From assembly GCA_036939355.1 (NCBI GenBank), contig JALLAP010000308.1:1-14469 (forward strand): 14,469 bases of DNA, written 5' to 3'. The notes under the pieces are model-generated. The model saw only the letters and a list, made by a program, of their open reading frames with translations, did no database searches and was not told the origin of the DNA. The DNA comes from Thalassiosira profunda. Lineage: Eukaryota > Bacillariophyta > Thalassiosirophyceae > Thalassiosirales > Thalassiosiraceae. This document shows positions 1-8,215 of the stretch, piece by piece. The translations under genes were made by a program, and so were the position numbers. Each line of letters begins with the position of its first letter. The first letter of the stretch is position 1.

Positions 1-346
1 TGGCCTGGAATTCCCTCTTCTTCTTCGCCCACCCCTCGAGGTGGCTGTTGATCCAGATTTGCTCGTAGGGACTGTTGATCTTCGAGTAGGAGAAGCGATT
101 CGTCAATGGTTCTTCTTTGGTCCTCGAAAATCGCAGCCGGCCGCCCCCGCCGTTGGTCGAAGCGTCGCTGGTGGCGAGGATGTGAATTATCAGGAACATT
201 CCGCCGACGGCCGCGGCGAAGAGGTACAACCGCGTTTTGTTGTTGGTGCCGTCGGGGTTGGTGAGGGCGAAGCGCCGGGCGAAGGACTTGCCCGCCTGCT
301 GCGGCGGCCGCGAGGGCGACGGGTGGGGCCGGGTGGGGGTGCACAT
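1..346 (-). CDS. Putative type II (signal-anchor) membrane protein, N-terminal part; truncated by window edge
   Basis: The frame opens at an ATG at 346 and stays open for 115 codons to the left edge, so the C-terminal part is missing. Residues 1-38 are proline-rich and basic (R24, R25, K37, R39 just before the membrane). Residues 39-58 form one hydrophobic helix (core LFAAAVGGMFLIIHILA). A polar region ending in a segment rich in aromatic and charged residues follows. Positive charge before the helix and no cleavage site suggest a signal anchor with the N terminus in the cytosol. That shape is typical of Golgi glycosyltransferases and similar luminal enzymes, but no catalytic region is visible and I do not recognise the family. 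It is divergent from the plastid gene that starts at 645. An intron beyond the edge is possible. Confidence 0.6.
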   Translation of the reverse strand, partial: MCTPTRPHPSPSRPPQQAGKSFARRFALTNPDGTNNKTRLYLFAAAVGGMFLIIHILATSDASTNGGGGRLRFSRTKEEPLTNRFSYSKINSPYEQIWINSHLEGWAKKKREFQA

Positions 347-644
347 GATGTGAGCAGGGGATTGTGGAGCCCGGCCGCACCCGGATGTTTGCAATACCGT
401 CGCCGGCGGATCAGTGGCTCCTTCTTCCAAGCTCTCGGCGATTGTTATGGAAGCTCTCGCTGCTGCAATGCATGGCAACTCCCCGAGCACCACACACACG
501 ATCCGAAAATTTGGCACCGCCGCCGATTTTGAGCCAAGCGAGCGGCGGGGACGGATGGATTCAGACAAGATTTCTGCCGGCGGTTCAACTTCGTCATTCC
601 TCTTCTCTCACTTCCCCTCTCATCTCGTCTCATCCCTCCACGCA
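347..644. promoter_or_regulatory. Divergent promoter region between the membrane-protein gene and the PAP/fibrillin gene
   Basis: This 298-bp gap separates two divergently oriented start codons and must hold both promoters. No TATA box is evident. The last 50 bases before the ATG at 645 are strongly pyrimidine-rich (runs of ctc and tct), a common look for transcript leaders in this window. An open frame in phase with the plastid gene extends upstream through this region and contains in-frame ATGs, the first at 447. A longer N terminus is therefore formally possible but would bury the signal peptide. Confidence 0.45.
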
Positions 645-1701
645 ATGGCGGCGTCAATACCAACAACCCTGCTGGCCGCGGCCGTCCTCCTGGCCTGCGC
701 AATACCTCTGGCGTCGTCATTTGCCCCTCCATCGAGTGGCATTTGCAAAGGTGCCAGCACACGCCGCACAGGATACCGCACACCAGGAATCCGCATCGGC
801 GCGCCTCCAACGCCGACTTCCCTGGCTAGCGCCGCCCCCTCCGACACCGACCAATCGTCCGACGTGCCTGCCGCGGTCGGATCCACCGCCGAGAGGGTAG
901 AGGACTGCAAGCGAGAACTTACCCAACAGTGCAACAGTCACAATTTTGGCGGATACTCGTCGGGGATCGAGAGCAAGATTAAAGAGCTGGAGCAGCTGGG
1001 CGAGGACGCGGGCTTTGGACAGGCGAGCGCGCTGTCGGGTCTCATGTCGGGGGAATGGTGAGTTTGGTTGTGATCTCATTTGCTCGCGATATAATCTTCA
1101 GTGAAACAACGCTCATATCTAAGTATGTGCACATCTTATGCACAGGGAACTTATTTACGCCTCGGACGACGTGACCCGCTCGTCCCCCTTCTTCTGGGCC
1201 TTCCGCCGCGCCTTCCCCGACAACTCGGATCAAATCTTCGGCATTACGGACGCCATTCCCGCCCCCATCAAGGAGGTGGGGCCTGCTACTCAGACGATTG
1301 ACGTGGATTCGAATGCACGGCCGGTGACCGGGAGCCTCGTATCCCGGGTGAAGGTGGCCACGCTGGGGGGAGTGGCGACCTCGATGATGACGACCAGGTG
1401 CACAGTGATAAGTGCCGATGGATTGGACGGGCTGCGGGTCAAGGTGGAAACGACCAAGCCCGAGGATTCGACTATCCTGCAAAAGCTCGGACCGCTGGGA
1501 GAGTTGGTGAATTCATCTTCGCCCCCGTTTCCGTCCGGAGAGGCGTTGGAGCAGGTGGCCCCGGGATCGTCCGAGGTGGTATTGAGAACCACCTATTGCG
1601 ACGAGGGTCTGCGGGTGACGAGGAACGACGATCGGCCCGAGGAGGACGTGTTCGTGTGGAAGCGGGTGGGGTTCGGGAGCGGGAGCACCGTCTCGCTGTA
1701 G
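645..1701 (+). CDS. Plastid-lipid-associated protein (PAP/fibrillin family) with bipartite plastid presequence
   Basis: There are two exons, 645-1057 and 1146-1701, joined across an 88-bp intron (GTGAGT...CACAG), giving 322 residues. The join falls inside a Trp codon and rebuilds the start of the lipocalin-like fold: SGEW joined to ELIYASDDVTRSSPFF, matching the family pattern G-x-W-E-L-x-Y-x-S followed by R-S-S-P-F-F. The C-terminal TTYCDEGLRVTRN matches the family's closing T-Y-L-D-E-x-L-R-I-x-R strand. Residues 1-25 are a signal peptide, and the predicted cut lies within SSFAPP, an ASAFAP-like motif with the diagnostic Phe at +1, followed by a Ser/Pro/Thr-rich transit peptide. PAP/fibrillins bind lipids in plastoglobules and thylakoids. 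Import into a four-membrane plastid is inferred. The start at 645 was chosen because it places the signal peptide at the N terminus. Which fibrillin subgroup it belongs to is unclear. Confidence 0.85.
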
Positions 1702-1914
1702 GGAGCGCTGAGGGCCCTCTGAAGCAAAGCTGGCTTTGGCCGCGAAAAATAGTGAGCCTATGAAATGAATCAGGCTTTACTACCTGGATGATGAATGCAC
1801 CACTCAAATCTATTGTCGTTGCTCTTTCTCGAAGGAGAAGTACAAAAGCAACCACCGCGGGGTGAGAACTGGCTGACTTCCTGAGAAGCCAAAGACGGAG
1901 CAATCATCCTCTCA
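1702..1914. other. Short convergent intergenic tail region
   Basis: These 213 bp separate the stop codons of two convergent genes. I see no ORF with coding character, no tRNA and no clear polyadenylation hexamer. It must contain both 3' UTRs. Confidence 0.5.
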
Positions 1915-2664
1915 TCATACACGCACATTGGCCATCTTTACGCGAACAGCAGCGCTCTCTGATAGTTGGACGTCGTAGTGGGAGGTATCAGTTCCATCCT
2001 CCTCGATCCTCTCTGCCCAAGCCACGACCTTACCATAACTGCCATTGTAGGTCTGCCGCTCGAGACCTTTCAACCGCACGACCGTGCCCTTAGGGATGAT
2101 GATTTCCTCGGGTCGACGAATGCCATTAACCCGGGACGACCTGTGACAGAAGTATTGGACCCTATAGGTGCCAGTCGCTTCTTGAAACGACTGCAGTGTC
2201 CCGACTGTGCGAGGACTGTTGCAGCCACGGAGCACGACCTCAACATTCTGGAACAAAGCGGAGGGTGCTACTTCATGCAACGTTCCGAAGCAATCGTTCA
2301 CGACGTATTTCCCAGACTCTTGGTCGAAGCTCCTGACGATTCCCTTCCAATCGCCTAGACCCGTCAAAATGACAAGGTCTCCAACAGGAATAGTACTGAA
2401 GGGTCCCCCGGGAGGGAACTTGACGCTTGCCGAAGTAGCAGGAAATGCGTATTGAGCAGTGACATTGTCCCGATCGTAGGCTGCGCGTTGGCTTGGGCTC
2501 CGCAGGGCGTCATACGCGGCTTTCGCCGCTCGAAATGCCTCGGAAGCGTTCTCAGCTTTGTTCTTGTCGGGGTGAAGCTTGAGCACCACTTTGCGGAAGG
2601 CTTGGGTAATGTCAGCGTCCGATGCGTTGGGTTCCAAAACGCAGTCAAACGAAGTACTTACCAT
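1915..2664 (-). CDS. J-domain (DnaJ-like) protein with C-terminal SH3/KOW-like repeats
   Basis: The product is 249 residues. Residues 5-66 form a J domain: helix II with the invariant HPD at 31-33 (LKLHPDKN), then helix III (EAFRAAKAAYDALRSPSQR) and the closing AAYD. J domains stimulate Hsp70 ATPase. There is no G/F-rich region or Cys-rich zinc domain, so it is a class III (C-type) J protein. The rest holds three beta-rich units of a related pattern, starting near 93 (GDLVILTG), 142 (VEVVLRG) and 193 (GTVVRLKG). The last continues as NGSYGKVVAW...YDVQL, the G-x-x-G-x-V-x-x-(9-15)-Y-x-V pattern of SH3/KOW-like barrels seen in many diatom proteins. Oddities: helix I is two residues shorter than usual between the conserved Leu and Ala, and the ATG is immediately followed by a perfect donor-like GTAAGT. 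There is no signal peptide, so a cytosolic or nuclear site is inferred. The client is unknown. Confidence 0.8.
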   Translation of the reverse strand: MVSTSFDCVLEPNASDADITQAFRKVVLKLHPDKNKAENASEAFRAAKAAYDALRSPSQRAAYDRDNVTAQYAFPATSASVKFPPGGPFSTIPVGDLVILTGLGDWKGIVRSFDQESGKYVVNDCFGTLHEVAPSALFQNVEVVLRGCNSPRTVGTLQSFQEATGTYRVQYFCHRSSRVNGIRRPEEIIIPKGTVVRLKGLERQTYNGSYGKVVAWAERIEEDGTDTSHYDVQLSESAAVRVKMANVRV

Positions 2665-4065
2665 ATGTAGCTACTCTCACCACCCACCAGCACACGCTGG
2701 TTGTGCTCCTCATAATTTTCACTTGGGGATCGAACGAAAGGCAATTCGTTTGCTCCGTCGAGTGATAGGATTTGGCGCTTTTTCTACGGCGCGCAAGGCT
2801 CATTCATCGATCGGATATCTCCTTTCAGGTACGTGTGGTGCTGGGCGGGCTGTGCTTCGTCGGGGCGGCGTGATGGACGAACGCGCTGGGCGGATGAGGG
2901 TGTGCACTTGGTGCGCTCGACCATCGAGTGTTTGTCCGCGCTGTTGGGGGCAGCGACGTGCCGCATTGCATCTGCTTGTAATAGGACATCGTGCTGCGAG
3001 CACAAGATGTGTTCCGAGTATGGCAAAGCGCCGGAGATAAGTTGAGAACACAAGATATACACACGGGCGGAGACACCTTGCCGCCCTCTCTTCTCGATCT
3101 AACGAATCCAGTGTCGCTCTCCTACCCAACGCTTTCGCTATTGCTAGCATCAAGGTGCGAAAAAGGCGTCGGCGGCTGTTCAGATCGGCGGTTCAGTGTC
3201 TCTACCTACAAGCCGGTGCGTTCCACATCTTGTGATGTACTCAGGTATCTTTCGGCGCAACACCCATTTTGCTCTCGATCTAATCAACTCATCATCTCTC
3301 CTGCCTCTCGCATGTACTCCTTCTGCTGCAATGCACACGATGCAGGCGCAAGAAAGCTCTTGTGGATGATACCGAGTCCAGTGCAATCAATATGTGAGTG
3401 CTCATATCATGTGCACTGATGTATCTTATCGATGCAAATGGCATGGAATGGCCCTTCAATCGTTCATCCTCTTCAATCTGACATGCATTGACATGCCTGC
3501 CTTATCCTTCCGCAATCTTACCGTCGTCAGGCACGAGCGGGGAGAGAGGTGCTCCTTTAGTAACAATCCGTTGTATTCATAGAGAGGATACCTATTGCGG
3601 TAAGATGTATTGCAATGGTTGAGCCGCCAATAATCGTGCCGAAATCGTCAATGTTCCTCTCAATCTGACAAATCGATATCTTTTCTATCTCCGTCTTCCG
3701 CATTGGCGCCGGCCACAGGCGCCGGGCATTGGTGGTATCCTTATTCGCTTCCTCGCCTCTTGCAAACGAGCGTATGACGTATTTTTGTTACGTACCTTTC
3801 ACACACATCACCTCACTTCTTCTTTCACTTCACCTTCACTTCGCCTCACTTCCCCCGCGCCCCATCACCATCGACGGACGCTGCTCTCGTCGTGGCCACC
3901 ACTTCCTGCGCCCACACCGCCGCCCGCGCCTCTTTGATTGCCTCCTTCAACGATGTGGCCATTGGCTTCCACGCCACCATCGCCGCCGTGGCCGCCGCCA
4001 TCGTGCCATCCCATCGCCATCACGCCGACACATCATGACGTTGCGACCTCTCCCGTCGCAGCAGC
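2665..4065. other. 1.4-kb gene-poor intergenic stretch between divergent genes
   Basis: Open frames here (for example 2991-3419 plus, 142 codons) lack recognisable domains and look like chance frames. I see no tRNA or rRNA. Noticeable items: two copies of CACAAGATGTG in opposite orientation (3001-3011 plus, 3224-3234 minus); a 9-bp inverted pair (3515-3523 with 3598-3606); repeats of the string caatctgaca about 180 bp apart; and a pyrimidine-rich, cttcactt-repeat leader at about 3798-3862 upstream of the gene at 4066. Two ATGs (3953, 4035) precede the main start out of frame. The one at 3953 opens a frame that overlaps the start of the gene at 4066 and ends at 4174. A spliced non-coding RNA or an unrecognised small-exon gene cannot be excluded. 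Confidence 0.5.
3775..3791. promoter_or_regulatory. ACGT-core sites (TGACGTA and TTACGTAC) upstream of the SUMO-like gene
   Basis: TGACGTA begins at 3775 and TTACGTA begins about 13 bases later, roughly 280 bp upstream of the ATG at 4066. TGACGT is the known core for bZIP factors, including the aureochrome photoreceptors of photosynthetic stramenopiles. Being so short, these could occur by chance. They are listed as candidates only. Confidence 0.2.
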
Positions 4066-7000
4066 ATGCACCGGTCGTCGTACCTCGTCGCCGCTATCGG
4101 CGTGTCCGAGGCGACCAGGCGAGGGATTGACCCGTTCCCGCAGCTGGTGGACGTGGAGCCCAAGCCCAAGCTGACCAGGCGTGAGCGTGCCCGCATCAAG
4201 GCGCGGCGCAGCAGGCGCGTGGAGATTCGGTACAAGAACTTCATCAAGAAGAAGAAATGCAAGAAGCGCAAACGTAGAGGCGCAAAGCCGGCAACGGAGT
4301 TGAACGCCGTGTCGACCAACGTCACCTCCACCAAGAACAGCACCGTCATCGAGGCCGGACGGGAGGACGACGTGGGCGATGCCACCACCTCCGGGACGGG
4401 GGCCGCAGAGAAGACAACGGAATCTGCTGGCGCTGGTCGGAGGGTCCGCCTGCATATGCAAGGTGGATCCGATCGTGTGGTTCGCTTGATGGGCGACGAG
4501 AAATGGGGATCTTTCAGCAAGTGTGAGTTTCATGTGTCGGTGCGTTGCTCCCACTTCATCTATCATCTAACAAAAGCCCATTCAGTGCTGTCCAAAGAGT
4601 TGGGGCGGGAGCTCCGCTTTCTGGTTGATGGGGACGGCATCGACGTCGACGGTCTCGTCAAGGATATTTCCCCCCAATATGGCGACTCGCTGGTGATCAA
4701 CGTGTACCATGGACAGATTGGAGGAGGCGACGAAGATTCGGAGAGCGGTGGGGAGTACCAATTTGGGGACACGGTCTCGCCCACTCGTGATCCGTCGGCG
4801 ACCTCTGTCCCCAGTATCTTTCCGGAGGACGCCCAAGTTTGCGAACGTGACGCCCGGCGAGAGAGTAGGGGGCAGGCCATCGCGGATCCGGGGACGGCGC
4901 CAACCACTCCACAAATGAACTACGAGCCCGACCAAAGCCAGAAGCGGCCGCACCCCTCGCCGTTATTCACGCCCCCGGTGACGAATCGTGCGAGAACTGG
5001 GGAGGATATGGGCTCGTTGGGAATGGAAGCGTTGTCTGTCTCTCCGCGCCAGCGAGAGCGCCAACGAGAGCGCCCGTTGACTACCGCTGCTTTCGAAGAA
5101 ATATGGAACGCTGCTCCTACCTTTGGGCGTGGCGATGGAGTAGCAGAGAGAGATGCAGACGCGGCTCTTGCTGCGACGCTGCAGAAAGAGTACGACGACG
5201 ATGCCGCCGCTCGCCAAGAAGCAGAGAAACGGAACGAGGATGTTGCGTGGGACGTGCACAAGAAGCTCAATGGCAGAAACAGTGAGTTAATTTGTGGCGC
5301 TTTTGCTTCTCTGTGCGTTTCCTCTCTTACTCATCTGTTCATTCTGCTTCAGATGAACCCGTGCCAAAGAGGAGGATTCGAGATGTGAAGAACTCGTTGA
5401 GTGAATTTGAGGACTCTGAGGAGGATAGCTGCATGGGTAGCAGCAACGCCCTTCAATCCCCAGGAGATGGGCGTCGACGCTCTCTTGATTCAGTTCCTGA
5501 AGATGTTGGAGGTGGCGAAGACGACCGGAAGCCCTCCGCTGACGATGTTGTTGAGCTGCTTGATTCCGACGAGGATTCCCCGGCTGCGGCGCGATCTGCA
5601 TTGGCCATTGCGATGCAGGAGACCGGCTCCCGTAAACCCTCCGCGCGCAACATTGTCGAACTGCTCGACGAGGATTCGGGTGAAGACGACCGGAAGCCCT
5701 TGGCGGACAATCTTGTTGAGCTGCTCAATTCCGACGAGGAGGGCGATGGCGCCGCGACGACCAACACGTCCAACGAAACGAACGTCGCGGCGAGCGTCAA
5801 CGGCAATGCTGCACCGCCCATAACCCCCTCAGCGGCAACTGCTCCAGCTGCGTCGGCGCAATTGGGGCTAAATCTACCGTCCATCGCGCTGGACGAGCTA
5901 GTCAAGAATGCTGGGGTGGAGGGCGTGTGCAAGGATGACGTTGGCACAATGGTCAGGGCGCTGGAACCCGGTATCCTTTCTTCGCTGACCCCGCCCAAGC
6001 TCACTGCCAAATATGTTTCCGCCGTCGCCGAAATTGGGGCGATGGGCAACGAGCGCGCCTTGCGCAAAGGAGCTCAAGATGTGCTCAATAGGATACCACA
6101 AGAGATAGTTACTGCAGCAAAAGCGCTTGACCCGCTGATCGGAGTTTTCCAGGAACACATGAAACGCGTGGACTACCGTGAGTTACTGGCATCGTTCTCT
6201 GCTGCAATCTCATTTATTCTCTGACGACTATTGTTTCTTGCCCTTTCAGCTGCAACTCGCGACAATATTGTGCAGAGGACGACACCGAATGGTAATGCGA
6301 TTGCCATCAATGGTTGTCCCACGTGGTATCTTGTCCATGAAATCAGATACAGTCGCTGCCCGATAATGCGATTCCTTTGCCCGTCAAAGGAGGCCGCGGA
6401 CGTGATTCGTACCATCATTCCGAAAGGAGGCGCTGCCGACAACGTGCCCAAGGCCCAAATCGTTCAGCATTACACAAATCGAATCCGAGCGGAAGCTGGC
6501 GATGAGTTGATGAAGCTGAATGATGGCATCATTTCCAATCCTCCAATGAAGAAGGCTACTGCGAAAACTGTGAGAGATGTGCAGAGGGTGCCTAGTGGGA
6601 CGCCTATCCCTATGAGCCTCTCCCGTCTCAGCACTGCGGCGCCGGGTGAGTGCAAATGCATCTACTGAATCACCTTGCTTCGACATCTTCATATCCATTG
6701 AACATTCCTTTCAAACTGCTCTTAGACGAATTCGCGTTGAAAACGATCGTGCGTGGGCCGCCGGCCCAGACCCAAACGACTATCAGTATTGACACCCAAA
6801 TGTCCAGTGATGCAGGCCTTTGCTCGTGTTGCAAATATTCGGACACAAAGGTCGTGGTCCTTTCCCCGACAACTGGGCTGAAGGAGCTGGCCGAGACTTG
6901 CCTAGATTCCCTCAGAGGCGAACCATCGTTGTATTTGCTCGATTGCGAAACGACGACTGATTTGATTCTCCACCGGCTGCGCACAAACGAACCACTCATC

Positions 7001-8215
7001 AATGCTCTCCGGGCTCGCACTAGTAGGCGCAAGATTGTGAAACGCAAAGACGGCGACATCGTTTTCCGCCCCGGTTATAACTCTACGCTGAATCCCATTG
7101 GCGTTGCCCTTTCCAAATCGGTGCTTGCTAAGCACAATCTGCTCGAAGAGGGAGGGATGGAGGAGGCCATCGCCGCCTTTCTTGACAAAGCCAAGACGCA
7201 TCGAATGATCAGAGGGCTCGGTGATGGCGATCAGGCTATCGATATGGAGCCGACATATGAGCTCCTCTACGACCCGGAGGAGGCGAAAGGCGTCACTCAG
7301 ACATTGAAAGATGTGGTCTCGCGGTATCTCGTGTGGCGTGAAGCTGACCTTCGGAATCACAACGAAAAATTGGCCGCTGCGCGTTCAAAGAGGGCGGAAA
7401 AGCGCCGGGAGGAGACTGAACGCCACGCAGAGCAATCAAAGATTAATGCACGGCGTGGGAATTACAAATCCCAGGGAGGGACGTTCAACGATTGGCTGTG
7501 GTCTGACGAGCAAAACCTGGAGGGCCGTGAGCACGACGATGCCACCGGTCGCCTCAAAGAAGGAACAGCGTGCGCGAAGCACGGCGCGGCTGATTCATCT
7601 GGCACCCGCAATCCACGCGGCAACGGATGGCACAGAAAGGATGGCAAAGATGACGGTGCGCCGGTCATTGGCATCAATCGTGACCTCCAACCCGACGGCT
7701 TCCTTGGTACGACGAGCCAGTGGCTCGCTCTGCCCCAAAAAGCACGGAATTGGGTGCAGCACACAATCCGCAATCGCAAATGCATCTGCAACTACTTTAA
7801 CGCTTCGTCGATGGGCGTTATGAATCACTTGTTGGGTCATCACAACTACGCGCAGACGACATTCGTTGGCGGCAAAGTCATCATCTACATGGCCGGAGTC
7901 ATGTCGTTCAATCCAGACTACGCCGGAATTCAGCAATTCAAGTTGGAAAATGTCGGGGTTCCTGCGCACATGGGCCAGTATTTGTGCTCTTGGGACGAGA
8001 AGACCCCGGACTGGTTCATTTCGATGGAGATGAAGGGGACCGTATTCGACGAAGCTGCTGGGGATAGGATCAAGATTTTGTGGCTCAACGGAAAATGGCT
8101 GGACGAGCCAATTGACGGCTCTGATTCTCGTTGGGCCGATCCGCGTCATCCCAGTTGGAAGATCACTGACAAGGGAATCTCTCACCCTGATGCCCCGCAC
8201 CCTCTTCTCTCTTAG
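4066..8215 (+). CDS. Large nuclear-type protein with SUMO-like domain and three tandem SUMO-interacting motifs
   Basis: Five exons (4066-4522, 4586-5281, 5353-6177, 6250-6645, 6726-8215) give 1287 residues. The introns (63, 71, 72, 80 bp) all start GTGAGT, end CAG or TAG, and are phase 1. Residues 33-74 are densely basic (probable nuclear or nucleolar signal). Residues 127-199 look like a ubiquitin-fold domain closest to SUMO: strand VRLHMQ, strand VVRLM, helix FSKLLSKEL, then LRFLVDGDGI, acidic loop, LVINVYHGQIGG, against SUMO's LRFLFEGQRI...IEVYQEQTGG. Residues 342-358 resemble the ubiquitin-receptor-like pattern DxxLAxxLQxEYDDD. Residues 450-454, 485-489 and 505-509 (VVELL, IVELL, LVELL) are each flanked by Asp/Glu/Ser, as in SUMO-interacting motifs. 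Residues 560-1287 are not recognised; they include a C-x-C-x12-H-x3-H cluster (1144-1163). The ATG at 4066 is the first in frame after a stop at 4036. It could be a RENi-like (Rad60-Esc2-NIP45) scaffold, but the architecture differs. The function is inferred only. Confidence 0.75.
4444..4725 (+). other. SUMO-like beta-grasp domain (residues 127-199), split by a 63-bp intron
   Basis: The domain is encoded by 4444-4522 plus 4586-4725. Splicing joins FSK to LLSKELGRELRFLV, which restores an unbroken amphipathic helix followed by the third strand, exactly where the ubiquitin fold needs it. The domain ends GQIGGG and is followed by acidic sequence. Mature SUMO ends Q-T-G-G, and the same spacing from the last strand is kept here. 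In ordinary SUMO-like domains of RENi proteins the di-glycine is lost, so its retention inside a long chain stands out. The assignment rests on pattern comparison from memory; a profile search would be decisive. Confidence 0.6.
5517..5743 (+). repeat. Three in-frame repeats each encoding a SUMO-interacting-motif-like core
   Basis: Unit 1 (from 5517) encodes EDDRKPSADDVVELLDSDED, unit 2 (around 5629) SRKPSARNIVELLDEDSG, and unit 3 (from 5682) EDDRKPLADNLVELLNSDEE. Units 1 and 3 share a 19-base identical run (5517-5535 and 5682-5700, offset 165 bp) and further near-identity through the ELL-Ser-Asp-Glu segment. This points to a fairly recent internal duplication. Unit 2 is more diverged. The hydrophobic core plus acidic/serine tail is the form of phospho-regulated SUMO-interacting motifs. 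Confidence 0.75.

Noticed and set aside
390..400. Possible J-domain start in the SIM/KEN-box protein (SHYRVLGLS, residues 393-401)
   Set aside because: Only the first few J-domain residues are present, with no HPD helix downstream in any frame; it is taken as coincidence. The coordinates here are residue numbers of the gene starting at 9469.
414..644. N-terminal extension of the plastid PAP/fibrillin protein
   Set aside because: The upstream frame begins at GTG, with a first ATG at 447. Using it would put the signal peptide 66 or more residues inside the protein, incompatible with plastid import.
2720..2740. tRNA B-box-like string gggatcgaacg (minus strand)
   Set aside because: No matching T-stem, A box, anticodon arm or acceptor stem could be built around it.
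2991..3419. 142-codon plus-strand ORF in the gene-poor stretch
   Set aside because: No domain, signal or composition resembling the neighbouring genes, and no supporting splice structure.
5453..6067. 204-codon minus-strand open frame, Ser-rich
   Set aside because: It lies fully antisense to the SIM-bearing exon 3 of the plus gene; its Ser runs are the complement of acidic/serine codons, and it has no domain or independent promoter context.
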